Shown here: positions 24,073-36,299 of the stretch, in pieces
Numbering within the stretch: the first letter of the stretch is position 1
Layout: each line of letters begins with the position of its first letter
Origin: Acipenser ruthenus
Lineage: Eukaryota > Chordata > Actinopteri > Acipenseriformes > Acipenseridae
DNA length: 64,000 nucleotides
Direction: 5' to 3'
NCBI RefSeq assembly: GCF_902713425.1
Contig: NC_081189.1
Location: 13,404,766-13,468,765 of the forward strand
Translations under genes and position numbers: made by a program
The notes under the pieces: model-generated
Databases searched by the model: none
What the model was told of the DNA's origin: nothing
Seen by the model: the letters and a program-made list of their open reading frames with translations, nothing else

Positions 24073-25016
24073 TATTACTGACAGTTTCTGGTGATTAAGT
24101 CTCCTACTTTGTAAGCAGGGATTTTGGATTGGTGCACACACAGGGGCTTATATAGGCTGATAGTGCAAACAATTGCAGCTGCAATATCCAAAATCGCCTA
24201 GCGGCCAGGCAGTTATTTTGCACTGCGGCCTATGTAAGCTTAAAAGCAATGCAAATTATGTCAGAGGAAGGGCAGCAAAGTCCTCTATGTGCACAGAAAA
24301 GAAAATAAACGTTTTAAACCAAAAATACATCTTTTCAGAAATGAACATGACTTATTTTTTTTAACAGCCACTTACATGTTAGTGCTGGGAGGCATGGTGG
24401 AATTGTATCTTTGAGTCTTTCATGTTCTTTAGATTGCATTGTTCCCAAGCCAAGTATTAAAGCTACCATGCAATCCTAAGGTATTTGCAGAAACCATGTC
24501 ATTTTCAGGAAGGCATGTTTCATTTTCTTTATTCATTGCACAGTCATGCAGGTCATGACAGCATGCAGTCGGGTCATCTTTTTATAACCTTAATGACTAC
24601 TGGCAGTTTGAATGAGGATCCATTTCAAAGAGGGAGATACTACTGTGGTCTGTTTCTGCTAACACAGCCTTCACCAAATCCTTCTTTGAGGGTTTAGCTT
24701 ACTGTACATATACCACAAAAGTTTCTGTATAGCAATAACCATTTTCAATAAATTACTAACCATTTCTTTACATACTCTCTGCAGCTTCCAATACACAAGG
24801 CTTAGTGGTGCAACTACTTTCTAAAAAACACAGCATTCCTGTAGCACCAAGGATTTACGTACAAGTGTTGTTTTCCATTCTTAATGCACCAATTGTGTAG
24901 CATCTTGCAACTTTTTGTTTTTACTTATATACTGAATGAGTTATATGCATGTTTGAGAATCAAGAATTTAGGTGTAGAAAGTTATATAATGGTACACTAA
25001 AACATGAAAATTGGAC

Positions 25017-25437
25017 TGTGGCAGAGCAGGGCTCTGCCCTTGGTAATAATGGCAGGGATGGAGTTAAATTCTTCTCCATGCCCAGGTTGATTGCGTCAGG
25101 TGGGAGCAATCAACCAATTAATTATTCAATTAGTCACCAGCCACCTGGCATAAAAGGAGACCTCAGCCTCCCTCTGGGGGTAAGTTCTGGAAGGAGAGGA
25201 AGCAAGAGTGGGTGTCTGTGTGTGCTGTTTGTGTTCATTTTTGTTTAATCCAGTGAAGGTTATGCCCAGCCTGGAAGCCTTATTTTGTTGTAAGTTTTGT
25301 TTTGTGTTTATTGTCTGTGTTTTGAAACCTTTTTGTTTCGCCCTTGGGCCGGTTTATTTTGTATTTTTGTATATTAAAAACTTTATTTTTGAAATTTCAA
25401 ACTGTCTCTGAGCCTCAACCTCTGTCATCCTGTCACA
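25017..25437 (+). mobile_element. Solo LTR of an LTR retrotransposon (Gypsy-like ends)
   Basis: The 421-bp sequence starts TGTGGCAG and ends TGTCACA, flanked on both sides by the 5-bp direct repeat TGGAC (25012-25016 and 25438-25442). A TATA-like CATAAAAGG lies within. No internal region remains. Confidence 0.85.
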
Positions 25438-25880
25438 TGGACACTTCACAAAAAAAAAAAAAGAATACTTCCAAATGCTTTACTGTTTCCCAAAAAACTG
25501 TTTTCACGCAGATTGGGTGTTTAAAACACCATAAACACAGGTGTTTAAATTGTGTGTAATGTGAAGCTACAGTGGAGTGCTATTGCAGTGAAGCTACGCA
25601 CCGTCCTACTGTACTTGACTGGCTGTAATATGAATGGTGCTTAATGAAACAAACTCAGCATCGTGCCACAGATACCACTCCAGCATGTCAATAACACATA
25701 AGACAAATCACACAGTATTAACCCATTAAGTACAAAATACATTTTTCTTTGAAAAAATCAGAACGCAAGCTGTATTTATGTAATTTGATGCATTACATTT
25801 AGACTAAACTTTTGCAGTTAAAAATATTAAAGAAAGTTATTATAATGATACAGTTAAAGAGAAAATGTAATTAACAGGTA

Positions 25881-26520
25881 CAGTGCCTATAAAAAGTCTA
25901 CACCCCCTTTCAAAATTGAATGAAGCAAAGTATAGAGAAGTCCTTGAGGAAAACCTGCTGCCCTCTGCAAGAAAGCTGAAACTGAGAGGGAAGTTCACCT
26001 TTCAGCATGACAATGACCCAAAGTACACAGCCAAAGCTACACTGGAGTGGCTAAGGAACAAAAAGGTAAATGTCCTTGAGTGGCCCAGTCAGAGCCCCAA
26101 CCTAAATCCAATCGAAAATTTGTGGCGTGACTTGAAGATTGCTGTCCATCAAAGCTCCCCAAGGAACTTGACAGAACTTGAACAGTTTTGTAAAGAAGAG
26201 TGGTCAGATATTGTCAAATCTGGGTGTGCAAAGTTGGTAGAGGCCTATCCCAACAGACTCACAGCTGTAATTGCTACCAAAGGTGCTTCCACCAAGTATT
26301 AACTCAGGGGGGTGGAGGCTTACCCAATTATGATCTGTCAGTTTTGTATTTTTAATATATAATTTTTTTCTCAATAAAACCCTTTTTCCCCTTAACAGTG
26401 TGGAGTATGGTGTGTAGATAAGTGGAAAAAAATCCTCATTTAAATGCATGAAACTCTGAGGCACTGACACAACAAAATGTGAAAAAATTTCAAAGGGGTA
26501 TAGACTTTCTATAGGCACTA
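25881..26520 (+). mobile_element. Internally deleted Tc1/mariner transposon
   Basis: Inverted ends CAGTGCCTATAAAAAGTCTA and the matching right end at about 26490-26520 (one end-base mismatch), with a TA duplication on each side. A full Tc1 is about 1.3-1.6 kb, so the left half, including most of the transposase gene, is missing. Confidence 0.88.
25883..26302 (+). pseudogene. Tc1-like transposase, C-terminal part
   Basis: The frame runs from the inverted repeat into the transposase C-terminus. Visible are the second catalytic Asp in [11 protein letters not shown] and the catalytic Glu in [14 protein letters not shown]. The first catalytic Asp and the DNA-binding helix-turn-helix domains are absent, so it cannot be an active enzyme. 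The first methionine lies in repeat-derived sequence and is not a true start. Confidence 0.85.
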
Positions 26521-26600
26521 TAGATGTCAGTTAAAAAATGCTCTAAAAAATGACAAAGTAGCCTGTCCTCAAATGAGGACAATGGCACTTAATGGGTTAA

Positions 26601-28748
26601 TTCATATCCCAGCATCCCTCATCCTAACTGGCAGACTGATATGGAGGCATTTATATAGAAACGTGTTCGGATAGTGTAATGTTTAAAGGGGTTGGGTATT
26701 TGACCTTTTAAGAAATCCCCTGTCAATAACGTGATTACATTTTTGGATACTTACAAATCTCAGTTGCTAATTTTAACAATGGATGTGTTGTTCAACTGGG
26801 TCAGAGTGCTATGGACAGAATGTTCTCAGGACTTTCCCAGGACAGGGCCTTGATGTTGATGTCCTTTGATGTCCAAGTCTGTGTTCTTTGTTTTTAATTT
26901 TTTGTTGCAAATCTTTAATGACACACTACATTTTTTAAGGTAAAAACTATTTTTAACATAAAAAAAACCTTCAGTCTGGTAGAGAATTGTTTTCAGCATC
27001 GCAAGATCAACTCAGCATATCTACTTGACGGGTGTAATAAAGTCAACAGGAAGCATTGCTATTTGAGAAAAGGATACTGTCATCAATTCTCCTTCCAGCC
27101 ATATGTGTTACCATTTATTGTAAACGGCTACCATTTGCACGCTGTGCAGAATTTTTATTTATAGATCGAATTCTTGTTTTAGAGAATGGAAATGTACCAT
27201 TTCATGGTGGTACACGATTTAACAGTGAGAATGACCTAATTTCCGTTTTCATATATTTTGGACTTGGAAATTCCCTGTCTAGCTGTGCTAGACCGGCTGT
27301 AAAAGTATTCTCAGACAGTAGCCTGACGGGCTATAATTTACATATTTCAGTGTTATTTATTATAAGTCACATGAGCTGCTACAGCAAAGTCTGAAGTCAA
27401 AGTCAGTCACTGAATAAAGGTTAAAAACTGATGTTTGTACAGTAGCAATTTCTTTTGCAAATCTTCAATAAAAAAAAACTATCAGTTAATTTAATTTGAA
27501 GGTGCTGCCTTTCTGACTTCCTGAAAAGAACTGTAACTATAATAGTTTTAGCACTTCTATTACTCGTACATGCAGGTATTCATGTCTAGTTTAATGGTAC
27601 AATATTTGGAGTATGTCTTCATTTCTCAAAAAACACTTCTCATGTACAAAAATGGCCATTTAAAGATGGCATATCTACAAAAGGGAGCCCTGCAAGATGC
27701 AATGTAAAAGTAAAACAAAATACAAAAACCACAAGAATATGTGAGCTATGAGGCATACACAAAATGGAAACCTCAAAGAATCTGAAATACAGACTAGCAA
27801 AAGGGTGTAATACTGTAGTAAGAGTTTGGACTTCCCTCTATGTTACATAACAGCACAAGGCCTGCTTAGCCTTGACTTTAAATACATTAAAGGGGAAATG
27901 TCTAGTTTTACTTAGTGTCATACTCTGTTACCAGTATTTCATGTTTTCAGTTTCTTTTTGTCAGTATTAAAAATGACAAGGGCTTTAAAATGTGTTATTG
28001 TTAATTCATAAATAAATAAATAACAAGTATGAGACTATAATACATCTGTCATATACTCAATTATATAAAACAAGAAAATATAAGCATATAGACCATAACA
28101 AATATCCTAGCTTTTTTTTCATAAGTGATATTATTATCAATCTTAATGCTTCAGAATTTTTTTCTAAAGCATCAAATGAGCCACATGCTGGCTCATGGGA
28201 AAGCAAAAACAGCAATGACTTTGAATCTGTTATGTGTGGTCTGATTGGAAAAATGTCCCTTTTTATGTTTATTTACATGTACTCAGCATTGTGATTCCCC
28301 CCAGCCTATTTGAAATCCATGGAAGTCCAGTGTATGTAAGATAATCACAGTGCAAGCAGAGTGGCACACGATCTTTGAATGTGTGGCCTACTACTACAGT
28401 ATTTGTTTTATTGCACCTTTTGAATGTAGTTCTTGTGTAATTGCTTATGTTGTTACGAATGTGTTATAGGCAATGTGTAGTGCAAGGGCTTTACAACTGC
28501 AAGACAAAGAACAATCTTCCAACTCATTTGAATTGCTTGTCAAGTTAAATCATTTTAGCTCTGCTGGTTTTGAAAATGCTAATTACTTTTGCAAATCCTA
28601 TCATTCGTTTAGATACAAAAACAGAAAGCCAGAGGAAAACTAGAAAATAAATAGATATAAAAAGTACATTTTAAGCAGTATTTATTGAGCTTCATTTGAA
28701 AAATAGTAAGTCCAACCCCCAAAAAATCATTCTTTCCAAAGCAGAAGA
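26601..28748. other. Intergenic DNA with no recognised gene
   Basis: AT-rich sequence. The longest frame (27056-27394, plus) has no family resemblance and no splice context. No transposon ends were recognised. Confidence 0.5.
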
Positions 28749-28994
28749 ACAATTATTATTATTATTTATTTATTAGCAGACGCCCTTATCCAGGGCGACT
28801 TACAATTGTTACAAGTTATCACATTATTTTTTTTACATACAATTACCCATTTATACAGTTGGGTTTTTACTGGAGCAATCTAGGTAAAGTACCTTGCCCA
28901 AGGGTACAACAGCAGGGTCGCCGACCGGGGTTTGAACCCACGACCCTCTGGTCAAGAGTCCAGAGCCCTAACCACTACTCCACACTGCTGTCCT
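28749..28994 (-). mobile_element. tRNA-derived SINE, copy 2
   Basis: Minus-strand copy of the same SINE, with the ATT tail at its left end, the GCGACTTACAATTGTTACAA complement and the box B complement; some head substitutions. Confidence 0.88.
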
Positions 28995-29930
28995 ATTCCA
29001 ATGCAATACATACATTGGTAGTGCATGGTATTAAAATAGATAACTGGTTTAAAACAACAACAACAACAACAAAAGCATTTCTGTGATAAACTCTACTTTC
29101 AGTTTGGAGTTAATCGCTACATTAAGACAATTTTAATTAAAGGAATACTTTACACATTCTTAATTTAAATTTTTATTTTTTAAAAATTTATTTTTGATCT
29201 GTTTATTATCTGTTTCAACATTGTATTAGGCATGTTTGATAAGCTTATTTTCCCCTTTGGGCAGTCTCTGAGTAAGCTTGAGCAAGTATAATTTCTGCAA
29301 TGTGCCTGGAGACTGCAAATCATGAAAAACTCACTGATGGCACACTAGTTCCACCAGATAGCTGGGCTGGCCTTTGGCAGCAGCAAGAAGACAGACTTGC
29401 TGCTCCTCATGCTCCTGTGTGTGCTATCACAGAACTAAAGATCAATAGAGGTGATCTGGCATTTGCACTCTCAGAAAAGATCAATGTAATGAATACCTCT
29501 TTAGCTATTTAGTATAGACTCTAACCATTAAAACTCTTGTTTAATTATTTTGTAAAATACCTACCTACAGTACTTATGTAAACATTTTCAATGCTGATCA
29601 ATCACTCGCAATATATTTGTTTCATGAGACAATCCCAAAGGTAAAAAATGATGTTGCTGTCATTAAACATTTCTAATAAATAAATGAAGATTAAGAACAC
29701 AAACCATAATAAACAGATACATTGTGCACGTTACAGATGGTACAACGTTCGCCTCATAAAGTAGTCCCCATACAATACATCCACATTGATTTCTTTAATA
29801 AAGGGTTTTTTTATTATTGAAATAATTTTTTACAATCTGAATAAAAAAAAGAAACAGTCTTTTTAATATGATTGGAAAGTAAAGCGGATGTGAAGATGAA
29901 AAGGTGTGTGCGTTGTAGGGTAGCCCCTTT
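28995..29930. other. Intergenic DNA, 3' side of gene 5
   Basis: Contains an AAC repeat (29056-29071) and AT-rich sequence; no gene seen. Confidence 0.45.
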
Positions 29931-29933
29931 CTT

Positions 29934-30795
29934 TTATCCAAACCTAAAAACAACAAAAATGTAATTAGTTCAAAAGTTTTAAAACCTCAAAGCTCAATCC
30001 AGTATAGAGCACCTTATTGCACCATGCTTAACAGCATTAAGTATTATATTTGAAGTTAAACTTTGTAACCAACAAAATGTTTTATTTTTTACTACATAGC
30101 TGGGAAAAAATCAAATGTGTTTCCAGGGTAACCGTTACTAAGTTCCAACATTTGAATTAAACGTTCAGACAGCATAATAGGAAATAGGGCAATCTTTCAA
30201 ACTGAGTTTTAAAAAAACAAAAACATTTTAAATTATATTGGCAAATTATAATTGTCCACTGTTATATTCTCTGACAAACAATATTCCATTAAAACTAAAA
30301 AATAAATATTTTAAACGCTACCTTTTTTTCAGTAGATTTCCCATTAATCTCTTGACCCACGGTGATTTGAGATTTAAACATGTGCGGATCCCATTCATAA
30401 ATGTAGCACTGCAAATAAACAAAAGAGAAGAAACACAGTAGAAGGCGATTTCAGGGCTGTCTCGATGTACTTTGTTTTCTCAGTTGATCTCATTGTCATA
30501 GATTATCTTCCAACTTAGTATTACAAAATACCTTTTTTGACTGGTTTCATAGACCCCATTTCGGACTAGTCTTGAACTTCCCAATGTTATCTTTTGTAAG
30601 GTAGTCCAAAACTAGTGTTAATCAGGGTCTGTGAAACTAGTCATTCAAATGCTGAGGTTGTAATCAGACCATTTGAATAGTTGATAATAACCTGCCAGTA
30701 GGTTCAGGAGGTAGGTAGTGGCCCTTGTTAATTCTATTCAATGTGCTGAACGATCAAGAGTGTTGATACAAACAAAATGTGTAAAAGACACACTT

Positions 30796-30863
<68 letters not shown>

Positions 30864-31470
30864 TTTACCCTCAAAATGTCATTCAAAATGATTAGAAGAA
30901 CTATGTTAATTGACTAGGTTAAATATAATACTTACAGAAGCTCCACCTTGGCACATCTGGGAGTTTCGGGGAATACATCCAGCTTCTTAATGCGGCTTAA
31001 TTGGAAGTGAGAAATACCAGTTCCACTACAAAGACATTTCTCACTGTGCCCCACAATTGAAATTCCTTATAAAAGAACAATAATTTAATACATTAATAGG
31101 CATTTTCATCCATCCGAATATTACACACGAAAATAAAGAATTGTCTATTAGCCTTGCTTTTACCTTCAGTGTTTGTAAGTTTACTGTTCAGAGCGTTTCT
31201 TTTAGTTTGTGTTATATTTGACAGTATTAGTTTCAGCTGTCATATACAGTGCTTTGAGTCCTCTCATACTATGTAAACTATATTTTGTTTTTGTAATAAG
31301 TCTACACGTTAACTGAAACTGTAAGTTACCTACAGTATAAAGAGTGTTAGATTACAGTGAGGTGTGTATGCATGTAAATCCAACAATTACAAACTTGTCT
31401 TTACGGTACCTTGAAGTAGGGTTGAAGACATCAGCAGTACAAGAATCAGGGTAAGTGCTGTACTGTTCAT
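29934..31470 (-). CDS. CXC chemokine gene 5 (ELR-negative), four exons
   Basis: Coding exons are 31410-31470, 30936-31065, 30322-30408 and 29934-29943, phases 1, 2, 2; 95 residues. The signal peptide is MNSTALTLILVLLMSSTLLQ. The mature start is GISIVGHSEKCLCSGTG (CXC, no ELR), followed by SRIKKLDVFPETPRCAKVEL with the third cysteine and GIRTCLNLKSPWVKRL with the fourth. The tail is LLKKRFG, the last exon coding for only three residues plus stop. It shares the MNSTA start with genes 1-4 but is strongly diverged elsewhere. Intron 2 contains a long GA microsatellite. It probably acts as a secreted leukocyte attractant; exact orthology is unclear. Confidence 0.9.
30800..30860. repeat. GA microsatellite in intron 2 of gene 5
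   Basis: About 30 GA dinucleotides without interruption, between exon 3 and exon 2. Confidence 0.97.
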
Positions 31471-31549
31471 TGTGTCTGTTTTCTGGAAGATCTACAGTGC
31501 TCCGAATCAGTACAAGTGTATCTTTGTGCTCCCAGTCTCCTTCCCTGCC

Positions 31550-31557
31550 TATTTATA
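31550..31557 (-). promoter_or_regulatory. TATA box of gene 5
   Basis: TATAAATA on the minus strand, about 80 bp upstream of the start codon. Confidence 0.65.
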
Positions 31558-31610
31558 TGCCATTGTCTGCTAAGAAATATCAAGGAATTGGCAGACATGC
31601 AAATATATAA

Positions 31611-31620
31611 GGGGCTTTCC
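31611..31620 (+). promoter_or_regulatory. kappaB site upstream of gene 5
   Basis: GGGGCTTTCC matches the NF-kappaB consensus; about 55 bp upstream of the TATA box, the same spacing as in genes 1-4. Confidence 0.6.
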
Positions 31621-31754
31621 TTGCATTTAACTTTCAGTATTACCGCATTTGATTATTTGGTGTCCATTTCTGAACCACAGTCATGCAGTAAAAAAAGTAC
31701 TTCACCTGTATTTGAAAATGACCAGTGGAGTATGTTCACATGGTTTGTTACATG

Positions 31755-31832
31755 GTTTAACTTGACCTACTACAGTATGTGTTGACCTCTGTTTCAGTGT
31801 TTCTATAGTATCCCCCTAAAAATATTGTCCAT
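31755..31832. repeat. Dispersed repeat, copy 1 (adjoins a SINE)
   Basis: Resembles 58986-59069: shared CTACTACAGTATGTGTTGACC-like start, CTCTGTTTCAGTGT and ATAAAATATTGTCCATA-like end. No family known to me. Confidence 0.6.
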
Positions 31833-31833
31833 A

Positions 31834-32079
31834 GGAGTAGTGGTTAGGGCTCTGGACTCTTGACCGGAGGGTTGTGGGTTCAATCCCCGGTGGGGGACTG
31901 CTGCTGTACCCTTGAGCAAGGTACTTTACCTAGATTACTCCAGTAAAAACCCAACTGTATAAATGGGTAATTGTATGTGAAAAAATAATGTAATTGTATA
32001 TACAAATAATATGATATCTTGTAACAATTGTAAGTCGCCCTGGATAAGGGTGTCCGCTAAGAAATAAATAATAATAATA
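31834..32079 (+). mobile_element. tRNA-derived SINE, copy 3
   Basis: Same SINE, with box B GGGTTCAATCCC and tail CTAAGAAATAAATAATAATA. Confidence 0.9.
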
Positions 32080-32514
32080 CAGTGTATCCATTATTTATGA
32101 ACATTAGTTCAGTCTTAAGTGATATTGGAATAATTTGGTAAAATAACCAGTAGTTGAATTTGTTTTACTATTTATGTCCTCTATTATTGACATGATGTCA
32201 GCCAGGAACAAGTTGCACGCAGAAGACACTGCTGATGAGAAATGACTTAGGAAGTGAAACAATAACAGACTTCCTTAGAGTGACATGGAGGCTGAAAACT
32301 TTCTTTAAATAGTGCAGTGTAAGATTCATGGACTTTTGAACCTGCAAGCACTTGAAGTTACAAGAAGGTGTATATATTTGTGACCGCCTGAGGGTAGCAA
32401 AAATTAGCCCTGTAAACCAATGATAGCAATGATTAGTGCCCTCATTGCAGCACACATGAGCAAGATCAATCCTGTCAGCTTACAGGATTTTATTTAACCT
32501 CATTGCAACCAATG

Positions 32515-33275
32515 ATTTGTTCTCAGAAAAGAGCAAGCCGGTTTTGGGAAAGGGCGTGGATGCATAGACCAGATCTTCACTCTATGTAATATAATAGAAC
32601 AAAGCTCAGAATGTCAACGGCAGCTCTACATAAACTTTACAGACTTTGAGAAGACTTTTGACAGCATTCACGGGACCAGCCTATGGTGCATTCTGCTGGT
32701 ACATGGAATCCCTCTCACTATAATTAACATCATCAAAAGCTTCTACTCCAACTTTACATACAGTGTTGATCACAGCAAGCTCAGTTTTGATGTCAAAACA
32801 GGAGTGCTTCAGGGGTGTGTCATGTCTGCAATACTCTTCAACATTGCCATCGACTGGGTCATGCGGTGTACAACAGCAGATATGCCAAGAGGCATCAGAT
32901 GAACAGCCTTCACATCCCTTGAAGACCTTCACTTCGCAGATGATCTCGCTCTACTATCACATACCCAACACCACATACAAAAAAAAACAACCGGTCTCAA
33001 CACATTCAGCCAGCAAATCGGATTGAAAATGGAGATGGATTGGTCATGTGCTTCAGATGGAAACTGATTCCATCATCAGAATAGCAGTAAGATGGACACC
33101 TGAAGGCAAGGGAAAACGAGGTCGCCCGAAAACAACATAGCGAAGAGCTGTGGAAGCTGAGCTGAAAAACCTGGGGCACAGCTGGGGAACCATTGAAAGA
33201 CTTGCCAGAAACAGACAGGAGTGGAGGAGCTTCGTCGCTGTCCTAAACACCAGAGGCGTAATGGGTAGTAAGTAA
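32515..33275 (+). mobile_element. 5'-truncated, internally deleted LINE (RTE-like)
   Basis: Flanked by a perfect 13-bp target duplication ATTGCAACCAATG (32502-32514 and 33276-33288). Translated pieces show reverse transcriptase: GFGKGRGCIDQIF, LYINFTDFEKTFDS, KTGVLQGCVMS and the catalytic box as FADDLALL. The frame then jumps straight to a C-terminal block (IGHVLQMETDS, GKGKRGRPKTT), so the thumb region between them is deleted. A stop after PRGIR and another after PKTT make it inactive. The endonuclease domain is missing. Confidence 0.85.
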
Positions 33276-33288
33276 ATTGCAACCAATG

Positions 33289-34188
33289 GAATTGTCTGTA
33301 CACTCATTACTCCCCACTCATTATACACATGAGTTTGTGAGTTGTCAATGGAATAGAAGCCCATGATGGACAGTCCAAAGTGATTTCCATTTAAAAACTC
33401 TTGTTTTATAGCTTGCTCATTTTACACCCACCCCAATTAGTTGTCAGTAATATTAGCAAATAGACTCATCTGCTCATTTTTGTGATTGACTACAGCAACA
33501 GGTGTCATGGTAATAGAGAGGAGCAAGGGCAAAAAAGGGGCAATAAAAATAACAAACATGTCACCACTTAATGTCTGAAGCATTGGACATTGAGCCCCAA
33601 ACTGAAGATATGTAAATGTACTTCTAACATGTCAAATATTTAAGCCTCCCTTGAGATCAAGCAATATCACTTTGCTGGCTTTAATTAATGGGCAAATGAA
33701 ACGATTGGTGCACAGATCTCACGGGAAATTTCACGGGTGCTGCAGTGCCAAAAGAATGCCCAGCCTCTTCACTTCTCTCACAAAGGGAGCAGGATTTTAC
33801 AACAGAATATAAATGCATTAGCCATGTCTTTATTGTGCTGTGTCCAAGGTTAACCATGTATTTTTTATAACAATGCTAAACCATGCAATTCCTTGTCTTG
33901 TTATGCTTGCCTGAGCTTTTCATTGCTTTCACTATACTTTACATCACTTGCTGAACTTACTCCAGTGTCTACCAGAGTAAATTTTACGTGAAATAATTTA
34001 ATACAGGCATGTATGTCATGTTAACATGCAGTTTTATGTCATATTAAAATACACTCACTGGGAAAAACTGCACAACTCATGTTATGGGTCAGAATTGCTG
34101 TCTGTCATTTTTTTTATTTATTTATTGTACATTTTGTTCAAAAGAATATACCACAATGTATTAATATTCTGATTTTTTTTTTCTTTCC
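33289..34188. other. Intergenic DNA with no recognised gene
   Basis: Nothing beyond ordinary AT-rich sequence was recognised. Confidence 0.45.
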
Positions 34189-34465
34189 AGTGTGGAGTAG
34201 TGGTTAGAGCTCTGGACTCTTGACCGGAGGGTTGTGGGTTCAATCCCCAGTGGGGGACACTGCTGTTGTACCCTTGAGCAAGGTACTTTACCTAGATTGC
34301 TACAGTAAACACCCAACTGTATAAATGGGTAATTGTATGTAAAATAATGTGATATCTGTATAATGTGAAATAATGTATAATGTGATATCTTGTAACAATT
34401 GTAAGTCGCCCTGGATAAGGGCGTCTGCTAAGAAATAAATAATAATAATAATAATAATAATAATA
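34189..34465 (+). mobile_element. tRNA-derived SINE, copy 4
   Basis: Same SINE. Like copy 1 it has an extra AATGTGATATCTGTATAATG segment, so copies 1 and 4 form a subfamily. Confidence 0.9.
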
Positions 34466-35586
34466 TGTAACAAAAGCAGAACTATTAACTTGCATGATCA
34501 ACGAAAAAAGAGTTTTGTTGGTTTCCTTTACTTCCAAAATCTGCATGAGGCTCTGTCCTCATAGAAATGAAGATTTTAAAGGATATTTCAGCCACTATAC
34601 AGAGCCAATATCCCTCTGTCCTTCTTACTGTCAGTTGGTTTATTTCTAAACATAAAGGGGTCCTTTCAATTGATCTAAATGGGGGTTGATCAAAACCACT
34701 GCTGTTTAAATTAAAAAAAAAACATTTAAAAAAACTACAATATGAACATAATTTTAGATATTTGATTTAACATCATGTTATCAAAGAAACTACAAAATTA
34801 TTTTGCAAAAGTCTACCGGAAGCTATAATAGCAGTACAGTATCTCACGTTAGATTTCAAAATGTCACATTTTTCTATTTTTGTCAGTTTTTCGTAAAGTA
34901 TATGGAAAACTACAAAGCGGTATGTAATTCAATATGTCAGTATGTCAGCAGGTTTCATTCAGGTTTTATATAAAGCAAAATTATTTCATTCTATGGGGTG
35001 ATACAATTCTTTTGGTCATAGCTGTAGAGGGAAAAGTTAACAATTTTTCTGCTTCTAGTGTTTTACTGGAAAGAGGAAATTGAGCAATGCCCCTGAAAAT
35101 AGATATTAGTACACGTTTCATTGTGTGTCAACCAGTCAATCTATTGTTAAGCTTAATTAAACTTAAGAGTAATACTGTACTAATAAATATTTAGAAATGT
35201 ATACAGTATTTTGTATGTAGAGCAGAGTACAACAGTTTACAACCCATTAAAATGATCAATGAAAAGTTTATTGCCAGTATTTATTAGATGTACAAGTTTA
35301 TGTATTCCATATATATATTTATGTGGAATATTTCCAGAATTAAAGACAGTTCACAATTTTTTTCTTATTACACAGAAACTTAAAGAAAATAAAGATAACA
35401 GGTACACCACTGCACTCCAAGAAGCCTTCATGTCATTGCAGAGAAAAAAGAACATCATTTATTTAATCTTGCAAAAATGTATATTGTAGCACGGTAGCTG
35501 CGGGAAATCAGGGGGTGCTGAAATCACTGGCACACAAGAAGCCTTCATTTCTTTGTAGATGACCTATAAAAAAGTGCATCATTTAT

Positions 35587-35587
<1 letters not shown>

Positions 35588-35648
<61 letters not shown>
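35588..35648. repeat. AAT microsatellite
   Basis: About 20 AAT repeats. A segment with GAAGCCTTCAT is duplicated just upstream (35420 and 35540 areas). Confidence 0.95.
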
Positions 35649-35649
<1 letters not shown>

Positions 35650-36299
35650 GTAGCAGCATGGTTGCTGGGGGTGAGTTGAATATGTGTAAAAAGTATAGTG
35701 TATATAAAGAGTACCAGGGTATCAATTTTTAAAAGCAAATTGAGGCAGAGCTGACAACTTTTGCCTTTAGAATATACTACTGTATATTGAAAGGACTTTT
35801 TTTTTCTTACAGTATGTTAATTTAACGTCAAACTGAACTATGGGTTTATAAAGCAGTTGGAGTAAATTACCATGAGGTATATTCTGTCTGTGCTTTAATG
35901 AAAACTGCCCCAGAAGCAGATCTACCTCAGACAAAATAGAAAAACAGTTTATGCTATGAAATTGTATGCCCTCTGTTGGTAAAAGAGAGTACTGCAGATA
36001 ATTGTGTGAACTGTAATGTGAACTGATTTTTTATGTTTCCTCTTGAATATATTGGCATAGTCATTAAATAAATGGTAACCAATTATAGGCCAGATTTATC
36101 GACTCCAAAGTGCAGTTTGCATCTTTTTTTAAGGGAAAATCTCACTTACACTAAAATATATTTTTTGTAGCATCTAAAGCTGTATTGCCCTTTCAAAAAA
36201 AGGTGGCACAGATTGTACATTGGATTATGTGTGACTGACCCTAAATGTCTTTTAAGGTGTTCAAAGTGTCATTATAAATAAAAACTGAAGTTACTGTAC

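Larger units (their letters stand above)
19460..24774. repeat. Tandem duplication unit C (carries chemokine gene 4), right end diverged
   Basis: Third copy, clearly homologous to A and B but with more substitutions and indels, an expanded ATT tract (22138-22212) and a LINE/SINE-type insertion (about 23582-24072). Homology to A and B is lost after ACCATTTCTTTACATAC near 24774, where A and B have a polyC tract followed by the gene-1-like upstream relic. Confidence 0.85.
25718..26600. mobile_element. piggyBac-like MITE with a nested Tc1 remnant
   Basis: Outer ends are TTAACCCATTAAGT and its exact reverse complement; TTAA at both sides is the piggyBac target duplication. Without the inner element it would be about 240 bp, too short to code. 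Confidence 0.8.

Noticed and set aside
27056-27394. 112-residue plus-strand frame
   Set aside because: No recognisable family, signal peptide or splice context; codon use looks random.
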